Below, piece by piece: positions 23,366 to 34,500 of a stretch of 64,000 nt of DNA. The stretch is from Micropterix aruncella. Taxonomy: Eukaryota; Arthropoda; Insecta; Lepidoptera; Micropterigidae. The stretch spans positions 7,493,609-7,557,608 of the forward strand of contig OX155978.1 in assembly GCA_944548615.1 (NCBI GenBank), in the 5' to 3' direction. Numbering within the stretch: position 1 is the stretch's first letter; each line of letters opens with the position of its first letter. Below the pieces are notes generated by a model. It ran no database searches. It saw only the letters and a program-made list of their open reading frames with translations, and was not told the DNA's origin. The translations under genes were made by a program, and so were the position numbers.

Positions 23366-23538
23366 TTCAAACAAAGTCATATTAGTACGAACTCATATAC
23401 CGCATGAAAGCTCTCATGCCAAGCTACAATATCGTCTTAACCAGCTACCTTACAATTATAACTTGATAACTCGAAAATCGGCATTTTTGAGATAAGTATG
23501 CCAGATGTAAAAATATCAACTATATATTCCCTTACAAC

Positions 23539-23933
23539 GGGGGGCGCCAGTTTTGCATGCGGCAATTTTGCACAAATGTCACTTTTGACAGTTCCAAATT
23601 TGTTGAGGGCAGATTTGCAGGAGGCAACCTTGCAGGCGGCAACCTTGCAGGCGGCAACCTTCAGTACAGTTTTTAAGTTTTTCTGTTAGGTTAGGTTTTT
23701 CTTTCCCTAAAATCGAAGTGACATTAATTACCGGCATCCTTGTAGTGGATGACTTTTATACATCAAACTAAACAGTAAAAAAAATGTTTTAAGTTTTTCT
23801 GTTAGGTTAGGTCATTTTGACATTTGCAAAACTGCCTTCTGCAAGATTGCCTTCTGCAAAACTGCCGCCTGCAAGAATGGCGTCTGTAAGATTGCCGTCT
23901 GCAAATTTGCCTTCTGCAAGTTTGATGGGACCC
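23539..23933. mobile_element. Pentapeptide-arm transposon, copy 2 (395 bp)
   Basis: Flanked by the 8-bp duplication CTTACAAC (23531-23538, 23934-23941). The left arm, plus strand, reads ADLQEATLQAATLQAATF; the right arm, minus strand, reads IKLAEGKFADGNLTDAIL and onward with Phe/Leu every fifth residue. The middle has two TTAGGTTAGG words. Confidence 0.75.
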
Positions 23934-24272
23934 CTTACAACCAGATAACTTAAATTACCCCGCCATTAGGAGTTAATGGTGGTTGATCACTTGAAAATCA
24001 GCTCCAGCTATAATACTAAAAATCGATATGCAGACTTATCCAGCTGGAAGTTTGCAGCACTGTCTGCTATCGTAGTGCAAAAACTCGATATCTCCACCTA
24101 TCTAGTTCTAGGTTATTATTTGGGTCCACTTATTAGTTTCCACAAATCAAAAATGGTGGAGTTGACACTTTAAAAAAACATTAAAACGCGTTTATCTCTG
24201 AACTACTAAATTCGAGTTATCAAGTTATATTTATAAGGCGATAAGCACGAACTCATATACCGCATGAAAACT

Positions 24273-24325
24273 CATCCTATTTATAATGTCAAACAACCGC
24301 GATAGTCTTTGATTTCATGAAACCC
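24273..24325. mobile_element. Solo Penelope terminus
   Basis: CCTATTTATAATGTCAAACA with ACCGCGATAGTCTTTGA is the complement of the left end found at 50740 and 3003. Confidence 0.65.
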
Positions 24326-24346
24326 TAGTTTTGCAATACCGGCTAG

Positions 24347-25045
24347 CAGTGTTGCCAACTTAGGCGATTTGTCGCCATTTAGGCTACCTCCAATGGGTCA
24401 CCGGCGACCAAAATATACCAAAAATCGCCTGTCGCCGATTTGGCTACACCAGTTTTTCGATTTCAATTTGTGACAACGATTTTGTTTATTAATGGTGCCG
24501 AACTTGTTTAATGGGTAACTTGTAATGTTTTTAAGATAAATAATTTCCCCTTGTTAACCTTAATTTGGTATGGCTTAGTTTAATATTACGTAATTGTTTT
24601 TTGTAAGCATGTAATTGATTTTTGCAAACTTTCTGTGTAAAAGTTTAAAGTACCTAGTTATGAAAATTAGTTTTTTTCCAATAATGTAATTATTATAGGT
24701 AATTGGTAATAGTACATTGTACATTTATGTATGGTTCATGGTATCGTGTTCATAAATATAGTAGCTTTATAAAAAATGGTAATCTTAGTAGTATCTAGGT
24801 AATTTTGTTCTATTTTATCATACAATCTTGTTTTATCCAATGTTTGTTTTTTTTATGTAGGTACTAATCTCGATCATTTTTTAAAAATATCTGTAACGGC
24901 CTAGAATGATTTCAATTCTTCTATTTATAGCTATGGCCTGCAAACCTTTTATTAGCAAAAAAAAAATTATTTTCAAAACGGCTACTTTAGGCTATCTTTT
25001 CTGCTGAAATCGGCGACTAGTCAAGCCCAGAACTTGGCAACACTG
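24347..25045. mobile_element. hAT-type nonautonomous element
   Basis: Inverted ends CAGTGTTGCCAACTT and AAGTTGG-like AACTTGGCAACACTG, with a perfect 8-bp duplication CCGGCTAG on both sides (24339-24346, 25046-25053). Length 699 bp; no transposase. Confidence 0.88.
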
Positions 25046-25197
25046 CCGGCTAGTGTTTGCTGAAGATAAAAAATATTTATGTCCTTTGGAAGTGCTGTGA
25101 GCTGCAAGCTCTTTCAATGTTATATTGATTTAATTTGTTTTATTTATGTAAAAACAGTATACAACGATAAGTAGGCAAACATATACAAATATAGGTA

Positions 25198-25318
25198 CAG
25201 TCCGCGCGCGAGCTCTAAAGAATCGGGAGCTGGCGAAGAGGGCGGGTTACGCCGCCTTGACCGTCGCTCCACACCCCGCTTCCCAGCCCCCGATTCTTTG
25301 GAGCTCACGCGCGGACTG
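25198..25318. mobile_element. GC-rich TA-flanked mini-MITE
   Basis: CAGTCCGCGCGCGAGCTC faces GAGCTCACGCGCGGACTG, with about 31-bp arms and TA on each side. It is 121 bp and much more GC-rich than its AT-rich surroundings. Confidence 0.75.
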
Positions 25319-25514
25319 TACTGTTAAACAAAAAAAATATTTTTATAAAAAAAAAAACATTTTTTTTAATAAAATGAAATAAACAAAAAAATATTTTAAT
25401 AAAATAAAAATCAAAAAAATTATAATAAAAACAGTGAAGGGAAATCGGGAGTAGAATAAAAAGGGCGGAACCAGGGAGGGAATGAAAGATATCAACAGCA
25501 ATACATACTTATAC

Positions 25515-26640
25515 CAGGTGAGTTTTAAATAAGTGACATCCTTTAAGTGGGTGAATCAATACGAGCAAATAAGCAACTTTTGATATAAATTTTTGAGAAA
25601 AACAAAAAAAAAATGTTTTTAAATTAGTTTTTAGGTTTTTTGGAAATTTTGAAAAACTTAACTCATAAATAAAAGTTTGACAAGCGTTAAACGCACTGCG
25701 CCATCTAGCAACAGGTAAAATATCGCAAATTCGATGTCAATTCGAAGTCTTCCAAATGCGATGCTTGAGGCAGATTCTCGGTGTCTCACTCCGCGACCGA
25801 ATTCGAAACGAGACCATTAGAGAAAGATGCGATCTAGTAACAACGATAGAAGAAGAAGTACAAAAGCGTCGACTACGATGGTTCGGCCAATGGTTTGCCG
25901 AATGAACAATAATCGCTTGCCACGTAAACTTCTTTGGCGCTACCGTCCAACAGAATGGAGAATTCAGCGATCGGCACTGAAGAAAACCTGGCTAAATAAC
26001 ATCAAAGACGACCTTAAAAATCAACGATTATCGGCTAGGGATGCTCGAGACGTGGCAAAAAATCGTCAAGAATGGAAGCGAATCGTGAATGGAGTACGAG
26101 ATCCAGCGGCACCGACAGCAGCGTATTTATTGGCTGCGAGGGCGACCCCCTCCCCAATCGCCGCCAAGGAATAAATAAAAAATAAATAATAATAAAAATA
26201 TCGCAAATAAACAATATTCACGATATTTTAACTACCGCTAGATGGCGCAACGAGCACAGCTCTTTTTATACTAATTTTAAAACAATTTTTCACATTTAAC
26301 TTCCCTACCTATACGAACTTGCGTGATACGTCTGCTATATTATATACAATACAGAAAAACATATAAAAAATATGTATATACAAATTTATATACAACCGAT
26401 ATATAAAAACAGCTTAAATAAACCGCTATATATTTTGTTTGGTATATATTAAACAACTATTGTTATTCTGAAATCTAATGAAGAAAAAACAAGGATTTAC
26501 CTACTTTTTGAATAATAACCCAACGGTAGGGCAGTTGCAAAAAGTTTTTTTTTTGTTTTTTCCAAATCTAAAAAAAAAGTTGCTTTTTTGCTTGTGTTGA
26601 TTCATCCACTTCAAGGAGTCACTTATTAAAAACTTACCTG
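25515..26640. mobile_element. Fold-back MITE interrupted by an RTE-like LINE
   Basis: Inverted arms (CAGGTGAGTTTTAAATAAGT left; ACTTATTAAAAACTTACCTG right) of about 200 bp. Each arm has a GCGCCATCTAG-type box near its inner end. Solo arms occur at 61080-61235 and possibly at 63935-63985. Both sides show TATA. Confidence 0.75.
25731..26194 (+). mobile_element. RTE-like LINE 3' end with target duplication
   Basis: Encodes MRCLRQILGVSLRDR and KTWLNNIKDDLKNQRLSARD, RQEWKRIVNGVRDPAAPTAA, ending in an AATAAATAATAATAA tail. The 14-bp repeat AAAATATCGCAAAT flanks it (25717-25730, 26195-26208). Same family as 17745-18610. Confidence 0.85.
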
Positions 26641-27206
26641 TATACACTACACAATACATGCTGATAGATACGATACATGCTGATAGATACGATAGATAGG
26701 TACATCATAAATATACATCTTGGTTATATAGGGTATTAGACTGCTCAATGCCATAGTACGTTTTGGCAACACTTCTAAGCCGGCCACATGTAGGTGGAGC
26801 TGACAGCATTGATTACCCCCTCCCCTCGTCTTTCTGTCATGTTATTGAACAGCGACTACATAGACTAGGGTTTCTCAATCTTATATCCCCACGTACCCCT
26901 ATTAAATTTCACAGACAAGTGCGAACTCATTTTTAAAAATCTAGCTATAGCGGATAGTAAGGGTTTTTATTCAAATAACAGAAAATACAGTCATAAAGAG
27001 CAATAATATTGCTTGATAATTAATGTCATTAATAGGTTTGCTTCTTGTCGCAAATTAAGTCTTTTTTAGGAGCAACTTTGGTCAATTTCAATATTAATTT
27101 TGATTAAGGATCAAAAGGATTTCTGAATTTCGTTTTTTATCATACCCAGGTGTCAAACCCACTCTCACAAAAGTATTTGTCACGAAGAGCAAAAGGTAGA
27201 TTCTAG
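26641..27206. other. No recognised feature
   Basis: Short repeats of GATAGATACGATA near 26660-26700; otherwise nothing recognisable. Confidence 0.4.
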
Positions 27207-27293
27207 ACAGATTGGATTCTGGAGGTCGATTCGGTCTCTAAGCAGTATAAATTCTGTATTTTATTATACAGCTCCGTTTGTATTTTATTTTAT
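27207..27293 (+). mobile_element. Minimal family A fragment
   Basis: CAGATTGGATTCTGGAGGTC to CAGTATAAATTC (endonuclease coding) is joined directly to the element's last bases CAGCTCCGTTTGTATTTTAT. About 700 bp of the element is deleted between them. Confidence 0.8.
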
Positions 27294-27500
27294 CCTGCGT
27301 CGGTTTCATAACGTTCAAAGTGCCATCTTTGAATACCGATTGCGCCAAATCGAACCCTAGATTTTCCCATTTCATTATCACTTCCAGCGACATTTCCAAG
27401 TGTTTAGTTCTGACTCATTCTACTCTTCTGTGGTCTGCCACAGAAGAGTAGAATGTTGCTTGTTGCTTCAGTTTTCCCTTTTATCGGTACAGTGGAGGTA
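27294..27500 (-). pseudogene. Partial duplicate of HMBS last exon
   Basis: Matches 27838-28020 of the HMBS last exon at roughly 80-85% by eye (for example GACATTTCCAAGTGTTTAGT is identical). Begins exactly at the family A tail. Carries its own 18-bp perfect inverted repeat (27416-27433 and 27438-27455). Lies about 300 bp beyond the HMBS stop codon. Confidence 0.88.
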
Positions 27501-27804
27501 GTTCTTTACAGTCTCCCATGTTATATTCTTGCTACACTGATGCTGCATCAGGGTAACAAACCCCCCCCCCCTAAGACTGCACTTTATAATCTATACTATT
27601 AAAACCTAAAACGTTTCTAAAATATTCAAAATGTCAAGTTTGTCGTTGTAATTTGAAAGAGGGTCGAAAAGTACCCTACATACTTCGAACCACCATTTTG
27701 AGTCTTTGTTCGTTTGGAATCGGCCGTTCATGATGATAAACACCCACGAACAATAAACGCTAATCAAGAACTGCTTTTTTAAATAGTATAGCTTTAGAAA
27801 GATG
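27501..27804. other. HMBS 3' flank
   Basis: Probable 3' UTR of HMBS on the minus strand next to 27805. A C9-10 run occurs near 27562. No other feature. Confidence 0.4.
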
Positions 27805-28550
27805 TTATTTTTTCGCTCCACCGTGAAACGAATGAATATAATCCTGCGTCGCTTTCATAATGTCCAAAGCGCCGTCTTTGATCAACGCTTGTGCCAAATC
27901 GAACCCTAGCGTTTCGCATTTCTTCACCACTTCTAGTGACATTTCCAAGTGTTTAGTCAGACCACAGAAGAGTGGGACGTTACTCCTTGTCTCAGTTTTC
28001 TCTTTGTTCGGTACAGTGGATAGTTGATCAGACATAAACGGACATTGCGTCACGTCTAAACTGGAAGGAACGGAACTTAAACCGCCTTTTTCAGCATCGA
28101 AAAAGGGGCATTTTGCCATGAAATCCTGCCCGATGGGTATATCAATCGGGCACAGACCGTTTGTACTAGAATAAGGACACGATATGAACAGCTTCCCGTG
28201 TATATTGATCAAGTTCTCTATGTCGATCGTGGCTTTGTTGCGAACACAGCATTTTTCAGTGTCGTTCGTGCACGTTTTGCTGCAACCGCTCGGCTCGTCT
28301 ATATTCTCTGCGTCGCCCGATGATCGCGGTCGTTTCGCTTCGGCGGTGGTATTCTCCTCCGCCAATTTGTGCTTTCCTTTTGCGATTTCCGTATAGCTTG
28401 AGAAGGCGCAGTCGGACGCGCCGTTCGCTGTAGATTTTCCATCGAGGGTCCAAACCGCCCCGGACATTTTCAGCTTTAACCCTTTACCGCTGTTGTCGGC
28501 GTATTTTTTTAGGCTCGTCGAAACCGCAACGGGAGCGCTGCACCCACCGC
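27805..28550 (-). CDS. HMBS: HMBS exon 7 (last), cofactor Cys and Cys-Pro insertion
   Basis: Acceptor TTTTTCAG at 28551. Starts [13 protein letters not shown] and ends [10 protein letters not shown] then TAA at 27807-27805. After [10 protein letters not shown] comes a hydrophilic, Cys-rich stretch with SCPY, LCPI, KCPF and QCPF; normal domain-3 sequence resumes at [20 protein letters not shown]. Confidence 0.95.
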
Positions 28551-31500
28551 CTGAAAAATAAGGAATATTTTAGATATGAAATCTGTATCGAGGCCTGTGA
28601 ACACACCTTGTACACAGTATACCAGACAATAGCTTCTCTTAGAACAAAATTGAAATCGAAGCGAATACGTCTAGAGTCGTATTTGCTCTCATATAGCCGC
28701 CAGATGTTCGCTACTCAGCTTAACCGGATATGCAAACGTTCGAAAAAGTCATAGTAGAGAACGAGAGAGAACAGTAGACGCTCTCTCGAGCAACAGGGCT
28801 TGAGAGAGCGTCTACTGTTCTCTCGGTATACTCCAGAAACTTCTCCTAAGATATGGATTAATTGTATAAATTAGACCTTTATAGTAAAAAGTTTATCATG
28901 ATTGGAGGTATTATGACGTATGCTTGTGAGACATGGACACTGACTGCTGGGATTATCCTCGAGCTTTAGGTGGAGCAGCGTAACATGGAGCGAGTCATGC
29001 TCGGCATATCGTTGCGATCGATCGAGTCCGAAACGAGCTCATCAGACAGCGCACGAAGGTAGACTGAAATGGGCTTGGACCGGCTGCATGGCCCAACGAC
29101 ACGACGAACGGTGGAGCAAGCGCGTTTTGGAGTGGAGATCCCGGCTAGGCAGAAGAAACGTGGGCAGACCACCGGCCCGATTGTCCGATGACATTAAGGA
29201 GACAGCTGGACCAGTCTGGATGTGGGAAACAGACAACCGATCCGGATGGAGACTGATTGGAGAGGCGTATGCCCAACGGTGGGCGAATGCGCGCTGATGA
29301 AGAAGAAGAAGAAGAAGAGTAAAAAGTAAAAACAATTAGAGAACGAGCCCGGAAATATTACATATATACATACTGGCACAGTAAGTGTTTTTTCTATAGA
29401 TTTTATGTTATTTATAAATATCTTTTATTTTTAATTACCAGGAAACTTAGAGCATTTTATACTTATTATTTAAACCTTAGAAAACTGCATGGGACAGCAT
29501 GTTTTCAACCCTAAAAAGTTTATTTGTAGTGGTGTTAGTGCACACATACTACTGTATAATGGTGGCTTATTTAATGAAGGTGACTTTTTTCGCATATAAT
29601 TACATAATTGCATAAATATGGAGATTGGCCGCCTGCAAGTTGTCGCAACGGAAAAACTAACGATCGGTGGTATTAGCATTCCGGCGGTTAAACATATTAT
29701 GCAAAACTAAGGCCAATTAAAAGTTTTCACTCTTAAACTAGACTTATTGTTAAAGCGCAAAAAAGAAAGAAAATGCAGCTTTTTTATCATTATAGGGCAA
29801 ATTTCGAGGCATCCTCGACTTTTCGATACATCAAAATTTCGAGGCATCGAAATTTTGAAGCATCCTCGACATTTTCATAAAGTGGGACTTCATAATGTGG
29901 GATGCCACATTATGAAACCATATTATGAATTTAATAGATATACTTACAGTTGACACATGAAATAAGTTGTTTGAATATTATGATATTGATAAAATAAAAT
30001 CATAATATAAATAATAAGGTAGAATAAGGATTAAATATAAAAAGTATAGGTAATATAGATAGGTATAATATACATAATAATATATTTATAACTTGGTAAT
30101 GTGTTGAAAAGTCTCCAAAGGAAATCGTTTGCTGTTAATGGTGTGGCTGTAGTGGTGTGGTGATGCCAAAGAGCAGCGATAAAGAGCGACCGACCAGGCT
30201 CGGTTGTGAGTTTTCCATATTCGAAAACTTTTCTATGACTGTACACAGGAAAATATCCGAGCAATAACAAACGATAGAAAGAAAAAATAATGAATACTTT
30301 CGAAAAAAGGAATAACATTGCTTCGACTTATAATTTATTTGAACTTGGAATCGTAACGTAAACCAAAGTTATCAAAGTTGAAAATGACCAGTGAGAAAAA
30401 TGACAATTACATAGATAAGGATGGTAAAAATTAGTTTTCTTTTACCTAAAGTCTTTAGAAAACTTCTTTCGGCCAGAGCGCGGCAGTACGTATTCATGTC
30501 GCTCAGAGGAGAAAGCATTTTGAGGGTATCATCATCATCGGATCTACATTCTATAGCGAGAGCACCTTGACCCACGGCATACATCAACGTTGAACACGGA
30601 AGCACCTGTGGAAAACGATTTCAGCATACACTTCCAGACCCCAGTAACCTTGCAGTTCGATAGTTCCCTTGCACAGCTAGACATATTCTAGCTGGCTGCA
30701 AGGTGACCTTAGATCAAGGGCGGTACACTTACCACCATGACAAAGTCCTTGCTGTTATTCGCGAGGTAATTAGCTTCTCAGTGGCTCGGTCGGCCACCAA
30801 GGGTTTGATATTACCGTTCAAACCCCCAATACAGTTTGTGCGGGTTGGCTCTAAAGGCAATGAAACATTTAACTACAAAACCTTTCTCAATAATCGAGAA
30901 AACCTCGGATTGTGGGGCCAATTCTGTCTCTAAGTCTCAGTATAAATTCCCTGAAAGTCTCGGATGCACAGCCATCCGTCCAGATATGACTCTCTACTCT
31001 CTATCTCGGAAGGTAGAATTACTCTCTATCTCTATTGTAGAATTAACTGTTCCATGGGAATCAAATATCCCAAAAGACCACGAGTACAAACTAAATAAAT
31101 ACCATGATCTCACAAATGCCGTCACACGGAACGGCTTCACTGTTCACCTTCACGCGGTGGAAGCTGGCGCTCGTGGCCTGCCAGCCAAATCTCTGTTTCA
31201 CCTCTTTAAAGATCTTGGTCTTTCCAGAAAAAAATAATCAACTCTTCCCTAGAAAATTATCTAAAACCGCGATTTCCGCATTTCAAATTCTATGGCTTCG
31301 AAGGGGGAGTGAATGGGTGGTAAGGTGTATGCTAACATGTGGCAAGACAGCTGTCCTAAACCTACCACAGCCGGTCGTTAGTCGGGAATCCACCGCTCAC
31401 CCCTCAGAAGAGAATTAATAGTATTATGATGGGCCGGACTCCGGTCGGTAAATTCCATGGCAGCTCCGTTTGTATTTTATTTATTGTAGATTTTGTCCCT

Positions 31501-34500
31501 AAGTCTCGGAATTCACTCCATGGAAGAAAGAATGATCGGATATTGTTATAATTTCCTGGGGTGGCAGGTTTGCATATTTTATATGTATGATACATGGGAA
31601 GAATAATCAATGTCATTTTTGTTGTGAAAATGAGATACTAATGTCATCTTGTGGCTTATTCCCAAACAAATCGAAGCATTAATCAATTTTCGAACAAAAT
31701 ATCGTAAAATGCCCTTTAAGAGGCCGTGGCAGCTAAAAGCTATATGAAGCATAATTTTGTGGCTTGGTTGTGAGAACACGAAAAAGAATTTGAATACAAT
31801 TATCCCGGATTTTAAAAACGACAAAACGAAATTGGTAAATTATTTATTGTTTTACTGTTTTCCAAAAAAATAAAAATGAGCAAGATTTGTCTTCAGTTTT
31901 TGAAAAACCTAGAGATGATTCTCAATATTAAAAAATACTATTTACACCAGCGTATGGTCTATTAGCATAGTACCAAGACAGTTTTTGGAACTTCCATACA
32001 CAAAATATAAGAAAAAAATGTTTTAAATTACTTACGTAATTTCCAGAAATGTTATGGCCAAACATTATTTTTTTTCTATTTATTAAAGATGCTTTTGAGT
32101 AATATAAAAAAAAACAGAGTGATCTTAAGTTATTTTATTATTGTAATCTAATTTTTACTTTATAAAAAACTGTTCATTTGATAATTTATTATATTATAAT
32201 TGAAAAGCCAAATCGACTATATTAAACGACGCGCTAAGCCGAAATCGTCATTCGTAATTGGCCACTGCCAACGGTGGGACATATTCCCTTGTCGCCGCGG
32301 TATACCTATACATCTTTATGTATATATCGAAAGCGCGCGGGCGCGTGGCATTGCAAAAATACCAAAATTTTTAGGTGCGTCAACTCGGAAGGGAGAGAAG
32401 AAAGAGAAGAGAAGAAAAGAGAGAAATGAAGAGACGAAAACGTGTAATGGGAAAGAATGATTAATGTCCATGGGGACGAAGGACATTAATCAATCTTTCC
32501 GATCATGTCCAGACAGAGGGTACCTCAATGACCCTCCGGTTGACGCTGAGGAGCTGTAATACTGATCAAGGCCGATGACTTGTACTCGTTTTCTCTTTTT
32601 CCAGTGACAGATCTACCCTCAAATGAAAAACAACAACATTCATTTGCTCCTCGCTTGTTTTATTGTTTTAATTAAAATTAACCAGTAAATAACTTGAAAA
32701 ATACTGTAAACCAGTGCTAAAATACAAATTAACAACTAAATAAAGTGAAATATAACGAAAACGAGTGCTAAAATGTCTGATGTAGTAAAATGCATGAAAT
32801 GCTCCAGTGCAATAAAAAAAGACGAAAAAAATTCTAAAATAAAGTGCAACAGCTGTTCTCGAGAGATCTGTGTCAAGTGCAGTGAGTTATCTGCCACTGA
32901 AATGAGAGTGTTGGGCCTGCAATCGTCCAAAATCAAGTACTACTGTGCCGATTGTGAGGAGGGTCTGCTATCAGTGCCAGTGCTCAGAAACAGAATCAGT
33001 GCACTCGAAAATGAGCTGGCTAACATCAAAACACAGTGCACCATGGGACTAAATATGGATGCAGTGCTGCAAGAAATGGATGAGAGGCAACATCGCAGTA
33101 AGAATGTCATAATATTTGGGATTAATGAGTCTGCATCGAACAGCACTGAGGATCGCAAGAAACATGATAAATTGCAAGTCCAAAAAGCGCTCGAGAAAAT
33201 TCCAGATGTCAACATGGAGAGATCCATTGTTGTGCGCCTCGGGAAGCCAGTTGACAACAGTGCTAAACCGCGCCCGGTCAAGGTTATCTTGCAAAATAAG
33301 CACCAGGCGTTAAATGTTCTGAAGAATAAAAAAAAATTCCCCCAGAACATCTCAGCCTCCTCCGACAAGACCCCATACCAGCGCGACCAGTTGAGGAAGC
33401 TGCGAGAAGAGCTCGCCGAACGAACAGACAGCGGCGAAAAGGACCTCACTATAAAGTATATAAAAAGTGTTCCCCGCATAGTTAAAGCTGAAAAAAACTA
33501 GCGACCGACGCCATCACGGAACTAACTTTTATGTACACGAACCTGGCTTCCTTAACGGCTAAATTTGATTTGCTTATGATTGAGGTTAATAAATTGAAAC
33601 CATTATGTATATTAATTTCTGAAACTCATTTAAAACCTGGAATTGCTGATAGCATTATAAACATCCCACATTATTCGATGTTCAGAAAAGACCGCCCCGG
33701 CAGAAACGGAGGAGGTATAGCCGTGTACGTCGCACACTCCCACAAAGGATCACCACTACTAGCACAAGTAAACTTCACCTATACTATTGATAATATTGAA
33801 GCTGTATGGTTGGATATCCAAATATACAATTTGAAATTCTTACTTGCCTGCGTTTACCGCCCGACCACATATACCTTTGAGGAGACGGATGAGATACTAT
33901 TCGATACAATACAGCAGGCCTCGGAAAAGCACACTACGTTAATAATGGGTGACTTTAACCTGCCCGGCATCACTTGGCCATTACAACGATTGGGCGGGTG
34001 CAACATGTTACACGAAAAATTCGTCGACATGTACTTGAACAGTAACCTAAGTCAACTTGTAACTGGAATAACTAGAAAACGCAACAATCAGGAATCACTA
34101 CTTGATCTAGTCCTCTGCAATGATGAGTGCTTCGTCACAGAGGTAGAGATACTTCCCAATATCGGTAAGAGTGACCACTTTGTGTTGTTGGCCAAAACCC
34201 AGCTCAGCGTAGAGTCTCATGGGAGGAAGCCGCAGGCAAGGAAACGAGACTACTTCAGAGCAGACTACACCGCCGTTGAACACGCACTCAACCAGTACGT
34301 GAGTGTAAACCAACATAATAATGTTGAAGATTTGTGGCAAGATTTTAAATATAGAATAGACTATGCTGTGAAACTACACATACCTTTCAAGCAACACAGA
34401 CCTGGCTTTAAAAATAAACCCTGGATAAACAAGGATATTCTGGCTTTAATTAATGAAAAGAAAAAAGTGTGGAAAATTTATCAATTAAACAAAAATAAAA

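Noticed and set aside
25200..25320. CpG-island promoter
   Set aside because: The GC-rich block is explained by a small inverted-repeat element with TA duplication and no adjacent gene start.
32459..32500. CRISPR-like or tRNA-like structure
   Set aside because: A single hairpin only; no repeat-spacer pattern, and no tRNA cloverleaf was seen anywhere in the window.
32940..33479. 179-codon minus-strand open frame
   Set aside because: Antisense shadow of LINE ORF1.
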